From positions 1,350,123 to 1,414,122 of the forward strand of contig JH720301.1 in the NCBI GenBank assembly GCA_000231825.2: a stretch of DNA of 64,000 nt, written 5' to 3'. Positions 11,501 through 24,700 of this stretch are shown one piece after another. This stretch comes from Tetrahymena elliotti 4EA. Taxonomy: Eukaryota > Ciliophora > Oligohymenophorea > Hymenostomatida > Tetrahymenidae. The notes beneath the pieces are model-generated. The model was not told the origin of the DNA, made no database searches, and was given only the letters and a program-made list of their open reading frames with translations. The position numbers and the translations under genes are program-made. Each line of letters opens with the position of its first letter. Position 1 is the first letter of the stretch.

Positions 11501-14500
11501 TAACCAAATCTGGATTTTATTACTTGATTTGATTCTAATTTAAGTTAGTATCAATACTATTTGATGAAGTTATTTCTTCTCCTTCTAATTTAATATCTTT
11601 TATCTCTGATTAAGAAGATATTGTAATTTTTTAAGCTGATTAAAAAGAATTATCTTCATTATTTGATTTTATTTGCTATTAATTTATTTCTTATGAGATA
11701 TCTGAATTCTGTAAATTATTTAGATTGCTATTCTTTATCTTCACATTAATAGAATCACTTTAATTCAAATTTATTGATTTATTTGAAGTCACTTCTGATT
11801 TTTCATAAACTGTGGTCATGCTAACATCAATTTTTTCATTATTTGCTTGATCATTTTACTTTGAGGCAATCCGTGAATTATCTTAGAAAGGAGGTCTATT
11901 ATTATTTAATTTAGTATTTCCATAATTATCTTAAAATTCATTTTTATTTTATTTTTATTGGTCTTCATTTTTCATAGGTTTACTTTCTATTACTTTCACT
12001 ACTATTTTAATGCTGTCATTTTCTCTCTTAAAACTATTTTACTCTTAATTGTTATTTTCTTAGTTTTCGAATTTTTGATTAATTTTTTTATTTGATATCT
12101 GAGTGTTTGTAGAATTATCTTGGATTTAATTTTTTTGTTATTGTATTTTTTGTTCTAATAGCTGCCCATTTTGATTAGATCTTTCATAACTTACATCTAT
12201 ATTTTTTAAAGATGATACTTTATTTGAAGGAAATTCGTTAAGGGTCTCAGAAGATAGTTTTTTTTAATTATTTTAACTATTAGTATTATTTGGTATGTTT
12301 TTTTAAGATACTATTGAGGTAGATGTATTATTTTATGGAATTTCATAAAGACTTTTATTAATTTACTAGATTGAAGTTATCTAATCTTCTTTAGAGTTTG
12401 AGTCTATTTTTTTATTTGATTAAATTTTTATTTCTTCATTACTTTTTATTTGATTTAACTCTATTGAGCTTTATTTTTTTATATTATCTAATGAATTATC
12501 TGAAATACTTCTTTTTTTTGTTATTGAGATTTACTTATTTGTTTCCATAACATTGTTACTTGAGTTATCTTACATATTTTAATATATCAATAAATTATTT
12601 GTATTTAAACTGAATATACTTGGCGAAAGCTATTGTGAAGATTACTTTCCTAAATTATTTTTATTCTAGTTTACTGAAGATGATCTACTAGCCTCCATGT
12701 CAACATTATCGGAATTCTCTATCTTCCATTTACCTTCTTCACCTTAATTTATTTTTAGATGATTACTTTGAGGAGTGCTCAAATTCGATCTATCATAGAC
12801 ATCTTAAAAATAGCTTTGTTCCTTTTAGAATAATTAAATTTGTTCGTTTTGTGATAAATTTATATGGAGTTTTTGATCGTTTACTAAATCTTAATGTTTG
12901 TTTATTTCAAATATTGTAGGCTTATTTGGTATTTAAATTTCTGTCTATTTTTATTTTAGGGCATTCTTTTATTCTTTTTTGATTCTGAAATGGGTTGTTT
13001 CTTTATTTTCCTAATGATCAAATTTATTTTAGTCGATACTTTTATTCCTGAATTAAGTTTCTTTTTGAGAGTAAATATCCCTTTATAACAATTATGATTT
13101 CATGAAACTAATATTATTTTAATTTTCAGTAAATAAAACCTTATCAACATTATCGATCGAGTTATCAGAATTTTCAGTCTTAGAAAAATAAATTTATTTG
13201 AGTAATTTCTAATTAGTATTATTTGTTTGGAGAACATCTTTTAGCTTATTTAATTTTTACACTGATGATTCAGTTTTTAAGTGTTTATTTTATTGAACAT
13301 TATTATTATTTAATAATTAATTTTATGACAAGTTTTTGTGATTATTAAGCTTTTTCATAGATGAGTTGTTTGACTAGTACAATAACTTTGTTTATTTTTT
13401 CTAATCTGCAGAAAAATTATTTTAATTCTAAAAATACTGAGAAACTTATGGGAATTAACTCCTTTCTTTCTAAAAAAACTTGTTTGGTAAGGGTATTTTT
13501 TCACTGTTAGAGAGCTCATTTTAAGGCGTGATTTACTTTTATTAGAATATATCCTACTTATTTGAGAATGAATTAAAAATTTTCTTTTGTTAGCTGCCTT
13601 TTTCTAAAATAGGAGTAAGCTAAATTAATAGGCTTTTTTTTCTTGATTTGTCCTAGAGAATCTTCAGTTTTTAATTTTTTTACTCACTTAAATCCTCCTG
13701 AGAACTATTGTTTGATTGCATTTAAATCGTTCCAATTTATAAATTGCTATTATCAATGCTCAATTATTTATTATTTTTGTTAGATTTATTTGGTTTACTT
13801 TACTCATAAATTGACAAGAAATTATCTTTCATGCCCATAGAATTAATCTACTTTTACCTCTTTTTGGAATTATTTAGTACTAAGCTTCTTTATGATTAAC
13901 TTTATTGTAACATACTATCTTCCAACTCTTTTTATTGATTTATAAGTTCCTTTGAATCCTTTTTCATGATAGAATTTATAAAATAGCTTTTTGATGCTAA
14001 CTGAGATAATGTAAGGTCAGTAGGATTTTGTGAATAAGACTAATTCGTTGTGTAGTAGATAGAATCCTAATTTGTACTTAAAAGTGGTGGAATTTCATAT
14101 GAGTATTATGTTGAACTTTTTATATCTCTAGGTGTAAATAACAGACTTCTTTTCATATTTGAACTACTGCTAAAAGTCTGATAAGGATCATAAACTTCTT
14201 TACCTCTGATTGACCCATGCTTCAAATAGAAGTCTTTGAATTATTTATCAAAAATTTTATCTTAAAAATCCAAACTTTCCTCTTGATTTTATTCAAAAGT
14301 ATCATGTTCGCTATTATTTTTTAAAGAAAATTTAAATTATTTTCCCTTCATTTGATAATAATTTTAAAATTATGTAAAAACTCTGCTTTTTAAGTATATT
14401 TTGAATTTAATTTTAAGATACCTCTGCATTTAGTATTCTTTTTGGTATTCTTAAATATTTTCATGCTGCTTGCTATCTCTAAATAAAGTTTTTGTTTCAT

Positions 14501-14793
14501 GTGTATGTTGCTCTTCCTAATTATGTTAAAATGTAAAATTAATTTCTGCTTTTATCATGCTGCTTTCCCAAATATTTATAATAACTTTCAAATTTATGTA
14601 TAACATCAATAACTTTGATTACTTAATTGCTACTCCTATTAGTCATGTTTTAACTTTCCATATCACTATGACCTTGAGCTTCAGTAACAATAGGCTGCTA
14701 TATTAAATTGATGCCCTAATTCAGCTAATATATTTACTATGGCTTGCAAAAAGCTTATTTTTACTGTGAGGTTTCTGACACCTCCGCATCCAT
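5589..14793 (-). CDS. Giant low-complexity protein with C-terminal ankyrin repeats
   Basis: This is one multi-exon gene, with ATG at 14793-14791 and TGA at 5591-5589. After a first exon (MDAEVSETSQ...) an intron of roughly 115 nt is needed to reach the main frame. A single exon then stays open from about 14500 to 9820. The long central part is Asn/Ser/Gln/Lys-rich and probably disordered. Near 8700-8780 there is an acidic Ser/Glu/Asp tract. At 6667-6720 there is a polyglutamine tract written with CAA, CAG, TAA and TAG. Short GTAA...AG introns separate the exons between 9800 and 5700. The last two exons encode ankyrin repeats, with motifs DEEGNTFIIIAAQVGSKEIV, FQKGADINA and DGDTALHKANFY. Joins were chosen for frame continuity. 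A separate gene beginning with the in-frame ATG near 8330 is possible, but the upstream frame has no TGA before it, which favours one gene. Function unknown; a scaffold is plausible. Confidence 0.6.
6446..6460 (-). repeat. (GCA)5 microsatellite encoding Ala5
   Basis: Five perfect GCA triplets on the minus strand encode an alanine run inside the giant ankyrin protein, just downstream of its Gln-rich tract. Its purity contrasts with the mixed-codon Gln tract nearby, which suggests recent triplet expansion. Confidence 0.6.
6667..6720 (-). repeat. Polyglutamine tract using all four Gln codons
   Basis: On the minus strand this segment is a run of CAA, CAG, TAA and TAG codons with two interspersed leucines, read as Gln in the ciliate code. 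It lies in the C-terminal half of the giant ankyrin protein. Mixed codons argue for protein-level selection or an old expansion rather than simple slippage. Under the standard code it would be a cluster of stops. Confidence 0.6.
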
Positions 14794-16090
14794 AATATTT
14801 TTTATTAATAATTGAATCTAAGCAAATATATACTTAGAAATTTGTTTTTAAAAGTAAACTTTAAGAAAGTTAATATTCAATTACAAGAAAAATTTGATAT
14901 TTCTTTCAATTAATCAATCAATTAAAAATTATGTTTTTCATGATAAAATGCCTTTTTAAAAACTTAACAAGAAGTTTAATAAGAAATACAAACAATAAAA
15001 CCTTCTTTGTACATTTCATATTTTGTAAATATAGGTCTAATCAAAATATCCATCTTACTTGTATTTAAATCTATGATTTCATAATATAATTTGTCTTTAA
15101 CACTAAAACTTCCTAAATAAATTGATATGTTTAATACAATTTTGGAAAATGATATATAATAGATAAATTAATTTTCCTAAATATTAAAATTTTGACATGT
15201 TATACAACAAAAAAGTCATAACTAATTGTAATTTGACCTATTTATATAACTTAAATACAAGTAGAATAAAATTAAAATAGAACATAACAAAATTAAAAGC
15301 AATTCGCTCTATTTTAAAAATGTTTGAGAAACAAAAAAGAAGAGAAAGAGATGAAAATTTATTTAAAATAAATTAAAAATAAAAATTATACTTATTTATC
15401 AGTTTTAATTTGTGTTTAATAATTTAAAACATCTTTATTCTCATAGTATAATAAAACCGCTATATAAATTATTAAAAGCATAATTAAAAAGGAATCAAAA
15501 AATTTAGATAAAATATTATTATTTTTAATCCAAAAAAATATTCACAAAACCTTTTTTTATTTCAAACTCGTCAAATTAAAAAATTTAATTTAAAATATTA
15601 ATTTATTTCAAATTATTTTTAAAGAAATTTAGAAGTTATTTAACAATTTTACCATGATAATTAATTTAATTTTCAGAGGAAATTAAAAAAGTATTAATTG
15701 AGTTGACAGATATTCAAAATAATATTTTTTTTTTTGAATAAAGTTGTTTTTTTTTTAATTCTTAAACTAAAAAATATTTTATGTTTGATTATTCCTTGTT
15801 TAAATTGATTTATTAGTTACTTTCATTTACATCCTTTTCTTTACATTATTTAATTATTATTACCTAAATCTTGTTAAGATTGATTTTTAGGTATTAAATT
15901 ATTCATTTGTAAAATAACAAATTCTAGAAATCTAAAAAAAAATATTCATTTATTTACTGGTAGTTAAATTCTTTTGGATATAAAATAATTAAAACTCTAA
16001 ATTATTTAATAAGTGCTACTAAATCTTTTTAGCAAAAAAACTCCCATATTTTATAGTTAAAGCTTAAAGTTAATTCTTAATATCTAGCAA
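14794..16090. other. Divergent intergenic region (promoters of ankyrin and CcmE genes)
   Basis: The giant ankyrin gene starts leftward from 14793 and the CcmE-type gene starts rightward at 16091, so this 1.3 kb holds both 5' regions. It is nearly pure A/T, with homopolymer runs around 15700-15760. I see no motif or coding frame that can be supported. Confidence 0.55.
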
Positions 16091-16678
16091 ATGTTCAATA
16101 TATTTTAGAAATTCGCTTAAAGAAGCAGCAGATCAGGATAATTTTTATTTCAAAATAGAGCAATGTTTTCAACAGCTACTGTTTAAGCTGTATAATTAGG
16201 TACCGCAGGTAGATCAATATAATCTAGAGCAGGTATTTTTAGAGCATTACTTGTTGTAGGTGGAGCTCATATTGCTGTTACATACGGAGGAAGTATCTTC
16301 TAAGATAAGTAAGTCACTATGAGTGTTTAAGATTACATGCTAAGTGATTATATTAAGACTGATTCAAAATTTTAAATCTTTGGAGTATTAAAAGTTGGTA
16401 GCACGAAAATGTAGAGAGGATCTTTGGAAACTAGATTCGTAATTACAGATTTTAAGGAAGAAATTGAAGTTTTTTACAAAGGAATCACTAAATTTGAATT
16501 TAAAGAAGGAGAAACTATTGTATTAACAGCATATTGTCCAGATTTAAAAGATAAAAAAAAAGTTATTGCTATAGATTATTTAACAAAGCACTCTATGGAA
16601 GTCTAAGATTGGTAAAGCAAATCTGGCAAATCAAGAGAAAATTATGGTTTATATAAATAATAAGGAAATGTAGTTTGA
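16091..16678 (+). CDS. ccmE: Mitochondrial CcmE-type heme chaperone (195 aa)
   Basis: A single exon of 196 codons. CcmE carries heme covalently and hands it to apocytochrome c in the System I maturation pathway. The first ~35 residues are Arg/Ser/Gln-rich with almost no acidic residues (FQKFAQRSSRSGQF, then RAMFST), which reads as a mitochondrial presequence. A hydrophobic segment at about 58-75 (ALLVVGGAHIAVTYGG) fits the single membrane anchor. The OB-fold follows: FGVLKVGSTK corresponds to the family G-x-V-x-x-GSV strand, RFVITDFKEEIEVFYKG to the F-x-x-TD / V-x-Y-x-G region, and KFEFKEGETIV to the FxEGxxVV region. DYLTKHSMEV carries the heme-binding His of the family's VLAKHDENY motif. The family Tyr four residues after that His is not present (KHSMEV). 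System I in ciliate mitochondria is established knowledge, so the assignment is consistent. The alternative, a CcmE-like paralogue with altered chemistry, cannot be excluded. Confidence 0.8.
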
Positions 16679-18198
16679 GATAATTTTTATAAGTGTTTTT
16701 TAATACATTTTTAACTTTAAACCTTAATATTATAAAGAATACTCTCTAAATTTATCTTATTAATTGAAATTTCACTTATATTTTCCATGGAAATGTAAAA
16801 GAATTTCTACTTTAAGAGAGGAACTCGCAATTTCTTATATAATGCAATACACTAATTACAAATTAGGTAAACTTAACTGATAAAAAACATATCATTTTTT
16901 ATTATTGAACAATTTAGAAAATTCTATTTTTATATAATTTATGTAAATAAAAAGCCACAATGCCAAAATTTATTTTAGTAGTTTTAGTTAAAAGTATTTC
17001 AATAATTATTGCATAAATAAAAATAAATTATTTTAAGTTTATTTTCAAAATTAATAGTTTCATTTACAAATTAATTTTCTAATTTTTGTTCTTATACATG
17101 TTTTATTTTTCATTATTTTAGTTTTTGCTTCAATATTATTTCTTTTTAAAAATGTATACTTAAGTAATAATAATATCAATTTGTTTGGATTTGCAAATAG
17201 GTAAGACAGATTTTTTTTTTTTGTAATAAATACTACATCAGCATTAATAATTTTTTTTTAATTCGAATTAAGAATAGAAAGTTTATTTTTTGGTTTTGAG
17301 TGCTAATAATACTTAATTGGAATATCTCTTATTAATTTAGCAGAATATTCCCGTATTAAAATTTTATTTACATTTGAATTGGTTTTTCTACTGAATAAAA
17401 TATTTTTAAATTGAAATTTAATTAATATTTGATTTTTTATTCTTAATTATTCTACTATTTAAAATAGAGAGTTAGACCTTGTCTAATACACATATTAAGC
17501 TTGACTTTTTTTATCTAACTATAAATACTATTCTATTAAAATGGAATTAAAAATATTATTAGATTAAAATTTTACTTTAAATGGTTCCTGAAATAACATC
17601 TAACAATCCTATTAAAAATAATATATTATTTCATTTTTTATTATTTCTGAATCTCTTTAGTTTATAGGCCAAATTATGTTTACAGTTATTATAATATAAT
17701 TGGTTTTTAATTATTGATAAACTATAGAATTTATTAAGAATGAAATATACAAGAATTTTTGTTTCTCAAATTAATAATATTTTTAATTAGTTCTTCAAAA
17801 GTAGTGAATCACATATTTAAATTTTTTGAGAGACTTTCTATTGTTTTATTTGTGATTTGTATTTCTTTTAATAGAGTATGAAAGATAATAAATTCATGTA
17901 TTTACAGATGTAAAATTTAATTAAAATAAAAATATATGTTTGATTATCAAAATAGATATTTTTTACATAAAATTTGTTTGCTTACAGATAATTCTGAAAA
18001 AGAATTTTGAATTGTTTCTATTTTTACTTTTTGAAAAAATATTTATAATTTCATTTGATACTCAATCAGTTATTTTGTAAATTAGTCAATTTTTGAAAGA
18101 GGAGTTTTTGCTATTTTTTGCTTTTAAATTTATCTTAATTTAAATCATGCTTTTCAAAAAACTTTGATATGAAAATTAAAATTCGCGTTTAGTTATGA
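16679..18198. other. AT-rich intergenic stretch
   Basis: After the CcmE stop codon there is about 1.5 kb of very AT-rich DNA with long T and A runs. I found no frame with coding-like composition and no conserved motif on either strand. Confidence 0.45.
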
Positions 18199-18750
18199 GA
18201 TTTTGTACAATTTTACTGGAAAATATTGATAAACACTAAAGAAAAAAAATAAAAGTTTTTGAAAGAAATAGAAAATTTCTTTGGTAAAACAAGTTAAAAG
18301 GAGTTCAATTTTACTTAAGTTTGCATTATTGGATATTGGAAGTAAATAAATGAGGCTTAAGTTATGTATTTTATTAATTTAGCAAATATAGTAAAAGAAA
18401 ATAAATTAGGTGATAACTTATATTAAAAGCAAATTCAAAAAAAGCATGTTATGATTGAAATACTATTATGGAGTTGTAATTACTTTATTATTGAAAGAAA
18501 TGAATCAACTAAAATTAACCATAAGTGGCTTAAAACCCCAGCTATTTGTGAGTAATGGAATTTATTGAATAGAATCTTTGGAATTACTTTAATTCAAGAT
18601 AGAATGGCTGACTGTAAAGTCAAAACTTAGATTATTAAAAGTAAAGGAAAAATAATTTAGGTGATAAGAGATATTGATTATTTATTTTGTAATTTTTTTT
18701 AATAAAATCAGTACATAACATTGAAAATAACTTAATCATAAGTTAGATGA
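18199..18750 (+). other. Orphan open frame just upstream of the sensor gene
   Basis: This stretch is open in one frame for 183 codons after the TGA at 18196-18198. From the ATG at 18364 it would encode 128 residues, ending at TGA 18748-18750, and it overlaps the next gene's ATG in the form ATGA. Its composition is coding-like, clearly less AT-rich than the 1.5 kb before it, with strings such as INHKWLKTPAICEQWNLLNR and IQDRMADCKVKTQ. I do not recognise the family. It could be a small gene, a decayed gene, or 5' exons of the following sensor gene joined through an intron ending at the AG just before 18747. The sequence alone does not decide among these. Confidence 0.35.
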
Positions 18751-21700
18751 ATTCGGAAGCAAAACTTAAAACTTTAGATTCATAGAACATAGGTAACCTA
18801 AATAAAAATAGTACACTTGTTAAAGTAGTGTAAAATGAAGAAAACCCTTCAACTATTGATGTGAAAAATGATGATAAAGTGGCTAATTTATTGAATAAAT
18901 AAAATTCTACATAAAAAAACTTTGATAGTAGGAATCGTATTAGTTCAATCCTGTATTCAAATACAAATATAAAATCGCATACTGATTTAAATATCCCTCT
19001 AAAGCCATAGAAACTCTAGTAGGATAGATAAAAAGGAAATAGTATTGCTCAATAGAGTTCAGTTTTAGAATCAAAAAAAATATTTGATGAAGGCTTTGAA
19101 AAAGGATTAAACGAAAATCTTAGCAAGCATTTGTCTAAGAATTTTAATGAATTATAAAATCATCTATAACCTATTCAAATGAATGAATTAAGGAAATCTT
19201 AAAATGTTAAAGCTCTTCAATAGATTTATGTAAATAGTTATTTTAATATGAATTAGGAGGAATGCATCATTATAATTTTAATGAATCTATCTCTCTCTAT
19301 CTTTTAAAAAAATCAATAATATCCAAAATATGAAACAAATGATAAACATAGTATTAGCTTAAATTAAAAAAGTTAAATAATAATTAACCACTTTTTTAAA
19401 AAAATTTGTTTTTTGATTGAGTTAATTGATAGATAAATAGATAATTAATTAGAAACAAATTAAATAATTTGTTATGCATTAAGAATAATTAAGATGATGC
19501 CTAATATCTATCTATCTTTTCAAAATCAAATTTAAAATATATTTTAAGCTTTCTTATTTTAAATCAATTTATTTAAATATAAATAATTTTTGTAAATAGT
19601 CTGCGGTCTCCACTTACAGATTTCTTTAGGCAACATTGAATTTAATCATACTTTTTATTGGGTCTTACTTAGTAGATGAGTTAGAGGAAGAATGGAATTA
19701 ATTTTGGCTTATCCTTAGTGGGATGCTTGGAATTCAAATAGTATTTTTTATTGGAGGAATGCTGGCTAATATTTATTGGAGATTCGAAACAAATGATAAT
19801 GATCATAGTTGCATTAAAATTAATTAAAAATGTGATTTACTCTTTTTAATATTTTTTTTTATTGAATTTTTATTTCTCTCAGAGTTTGTTCTTGTTTAAG
19901 ACAAAATTTATAACTCTAATTATAAATATTTGCTAACAGAATTTATTTTGAGAGCTGCTATAATAACAACGGCATATGCTTTCATGCTTTAGAAAAAAAA
20001 ATACTTCTTTATTGTATTTTTTTTCTTTATTATTTATATACCTGTGCGCTAATCTTCTACCTGGTCTAGATATTTTATTTCAAATATCCAAATTATATTC
20101 TCTTCCATATGCCTAATGTTAGTGGCTTATAACATTCGCTTTGTTTTTAAAGATAGTCTAGATGAGGCTTACAAAAGTACTATTTTTGCTTATAAAGATA
20201 TAATTAGTGATTTATGTTTGAGAATAAAGCATTCATAAAATTTAAATCTATACTCTAATCTTGCAGAAGTAATACTTGATTATAATGATTAAATGCCTTT
20301 ACCTGAAACAAAAAAGCCTCAAACATAAGTATTCAAACCCAAAAAGCAGAAAAATCTCAATGACAAATAAAAAAACTCTAGTTAAACTGCCATAAACTCT
20401 AAATCGCTTTAGTGTAGCTTATTTGATTAAAAGGTAAATTGCAAGTATTTTTGCTGACTACCTTAAATTCATTTTAAAATATAATTTGTTGCAATAAAAG
20501 CATATTTTTTCTATTTCGAATTAATCATTAAAATTGATATGAAAAATTAAAAAAAATGAAGCACAAAATATTATTCATAAATAGTTCATTTCATTTTTGA
20601 TTTTTTTAAAAATTAAGTTTAAAATAAATCTGGTTTTTCAAGCAAAAAAATTAGCACCTTCCTCGCCCAATTAAAACCTTACATCAACAACCTTAAATTT
20701 TGTTTTATGTTTCTAAAATACTATAAAATACAATGACCGATGCAAGCTATTGATAGAGAAAAAACTTTTTGAATAATAAATTAAATTGAAATTTGTATTT
20801 CAAGATTAAATTAAAAAATGACAAGTAAACTGATGATTATAGATAGATGGATTTAATACAAAGGAAAATACACACTTTAAAATAAAAGAAATAACGAATT
20901 TTATGAAAGATACTTTTCAAATAATTCTCAAATTTGAAATAAACCCAAACAAAACCTTATTTTGTTTTGTTTTTGTTTTTTTTAGACCTAATTAAAATTA
21001 ACTGAATAAAGTTTATTTTATTAATTTATACTTTATTAAGAGGAAGGTCGGGGAAATTTTTACATACTTGAATTTAGACTTATGTTTACACTTTTTTTAA
21101 ATATCTCAAGGAAAGCTTTTTGATAGATCTTATTGACTCTATCAGCGAAGGTTACTGCATCATAGATGAAAGTTTAAATCTATTAAAAATGAACAATGAT
21201 ATGCTCAGCTTTTTTGAAGTTGATACATAGACAGAATGTCTCAATATAATACTATATTCTGGTATTATGAGCACAAACGAAGGGGGAGATGGCCAAACAT
21301 AAACTTAAGATAAAACTAAACATTTGAGCTAAGATCATCTGCAACCTCTGGTTTTTAATTTTGACTAAAATAATAACTATGACTCTGCTAGGAAAGATAA
21401 CCTATAAAGAAGAGGAACATATATTGAAATCATGGATATGGATACTTCCCCAATTTAGAAATTAAATAAATAATATAATCGCTTATAAGCTGGCTAATTT
21501 TTTAAGATACAACACCTCTTTAGCATAAATTGTTAAGACGGAAATCCTAATTTTAATACAATTAGTGAATTTGTAGACTAATCATTTCACTCTAAATATA
21601 ATGAATAAACACCTAAAAAAATATTAAAAGCAAACGAAAGCTAATAAAAATAGTTTTCCTCACAATCCAATGGAGCATCAGGCAGCGAAACTATCATATT

Positions 21701-24700
21701 AAGAGAAATCAATTAAATCATTTAATTGCATAAAACACCAAAAAAGCAATTAAATTCAAGTAAAAAAGATCAAAGTTAAGCAGAAATCGTTTATAACTAT
21801 CAAAAAAAATTTTATGTGAAATTTACTTCTTAAAACAAAAATTAAAAATCGATTTATTTATGCTTGAGAGTTACACCTATTATCAAAGATGGCAAAATAT
21901 TCTTTTTAATTGATGTTTCAAATAAAACTCTTTTTCAATCTTATTATAATTTAGAATCTCTTTACAATAAACAATCATCAATAATTAGAGGATTCACTGA
22001 AGAAACTTTCTACTCTATCCATTACCTTATTTAAAAACTCTAAGAATCTAAACAATTTTGTACATCTGACTTTTCTAAATTTCATATTGACCCTCTACTT
22101 TCCCAAGTTCTAATTTTGCAAAATACCTTACAAATCTTATTCGAAATTAGCAATAAAAAGAAACCTTTTTCTCTTAATCTCTCAGTAAATAACCTCATAG
22201 ACTTTCTACAATGTAAATTCTTTACTAACTTTATTTTTGGAAATTTCTCAAAATTTTTGTTTAATTTGGAGGATTAAGTAATAACTAAAAAAACACAATT
22301 AATACTGAATTAAATATCAGTTTCTAATTAGTTTACCAGAAATTATCTATTTTCTCCTATTCTTAATAACATTTATCACACTTTTATCAAAATAGTTTGA
22401 TCAATTTTTTTATTTGATCTCTAACATATCTGTCAATCATTCCCAAAATACCAAAATAGTTAAGCACTAATCAGATATACTGAATGAAAAGTTAAGTAAC
22501 ATCATCAAGTCTTTATATTCTATAAATCATCGTATTAGAAATATTATTCAAATTAATAAAATTTTAATTGATGTTATCATAAAAATATTTCTTTCTAATT
22601 TCATAATGCGATATGCAATGAGATATTTTTTAAAGCATTTCTACTAATTTCATTAAGAAGAAGGATTTTCCTATTTTTTGTCTTCATCATTTTTCCTGAA
22701 CAAAAATAACTAAATTAGAGCTAATTTCCAATGATTAGTTAATATTTTTACTCATTATAAGTGCTATTTTTATAGATTTTAAATCATTTAAATTAAAATT
22801 GATTTTTTTTGATTTTGCTTATTTACCTTAATTAATGAATAGATTAAATTATTTAAACTTTTAACTTGGAGGCTATTAGCAAAAAAATTTAGTTAAAGAT
22901 TGAAACAGACAATGATGTTCCAAGTTAAGTGAGCACTGATTTTGAAAAGCTGAAAATCATTTTAACTGTAATTATTTAGAATTACATGAATTTTATTCAA
23001 GAAAATTAGAGCATAGTTATAAATATAAAAAACTATTCTCTAATAAGTGGGGAACCTGAATAATCTTACATAGAAGATAATTAATATCCTAATTAAAATA
23101 AAATAAACACATTAATATTACAATTTAATATTTACCTCAGTATGTCTTCAACGCTTTCAATAGGAGAGGAATCATAAAGAATATAACAAATTTTTACCTA
23201 AAGTTTGAAAAGCTAAATAAATGTGAATAGTCCATCAAAATAATATAATGTGACTAGAAAAAGCTCATTTTATAAAAGCAGTCCCAGCAATTAGCTCTAA
23301 ATAGATGACATATTTGAACAAATTAATAGTATTTAACTTTGCAATTTAATAGCTTAAAAATTAGTGGGAAAGCATTTCAATTCATTGAATTTAAAAAATA
23401 TGAATAAGATGAACTCTGGGCTTTAGTTAGAAAAAAACGAAAAAGGTTTTCCGTGTGTTTCATTTTTTGTTGAAAGTTAATAAGTATCTATTAATTCGTA
23501 TGAAAAAGATAATTCGACTAAATTTACAGCCCATGCAGCTGATTTAAGTCAAAATATTTTTAATAGGCAAACTACTGATACTTACTCTCCTTCTCCTATT
23601 TATTACAGTTAAAGATAGGCTTACAAGTAAAAATTAGATATCATAGAAAGAGAAGATGATAATTAAGATGGATAAATTTAGATAGATTTATAACCTCAAA
23701 AAATTCAATAACCAAGCTTACATAATTTCCCAAAAACAAAGAGTATTATTCATATCAATCAGAATGAATCTAGAAAGTAAAGCCTTATATCAAACCTGAA
23801 TAGCACAAATGAAATCTATAAAATCGAAGAAGTTGGATTGTTAGATAATACAAATGGAAATCTAAATTAATACTAAAATGTAAACAAAAAAATTCTAAAC
23901 ATCCCTAAATCTTTATCTTGTTTTGAATACAATGCAGCTACTACTACAGCTCAAAGTACTCATAACTAAGATGATTTAGATGAAAATAATTAACAAATAC
24001 CAAAGAATGCTAGATAAACTGTATAATTAGAGAATATACCAGAAAATTAAATCCTTGAGCAATCTAAAGAAGTGACCTAAAATGATGAAAATTCTAGCAT
24101 CTAAAAGAAAAATTAAAATTATTATGAATAAACCACAGCTATAAAATATTTAGATAAAGATACAGTTTAAACAAAAACACTAGATGGAACAGATAATTAA
24201 AACAAAAATAATGTATTTCAAACAATTTCTGATGTAAATAAAGACTAATTTTTTCAAAATAAGTAAATCACTTTCAATAAATCCTCTCATCATTTATCTG
24301 ATTCTATGAACTCTCCCCGTAATAAAAAAAAGAGTTTAATTGGAGGTGTAGAATATAATTCTTACAAAGATTTACCATCTTCAATTAACCTCAGCTAAAA
24401 TGGTTTTAATTAAAAAGAAAATACTGAAAATAGGCAAAGTGCTTAAGATTCAATAATATACTTACAAACAAATGATAAACAAAATTTAACAAACCCTTTC
24501 GAAAAAGAAGTTAATCAAAATTAATCATCATAATAGGTTTTATTAAAGACAGGAAATGATTAACAAAATGGTGAGTAGACATATTTAAACAAATTATAGT
24601 AGAACAAAAAAATTGATTTAAATTTATAAATAGTAGATAAAGGATTAACTTTTAGTCAGGACAATTAAAGTAAAAATTTACTTACTGTTAATCGAAATTA

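Noticed and set aside
14400..14600. Apparent frameshift in the first part of the giant ankyrin gene
   Set aside because: An intron starting GTAATC and ending CATAATTAG joins the two frames in phase 0, so no frameshift or pseudogene is needed. Transcript data would still be useful because the intron is not very AT-rich.
20640..20820. About 60-codon open frame inside the sensor gene intron
   Set aside because: The length is near the average spacing of TGA in this DNA, and it is not in phase with flanking exons.
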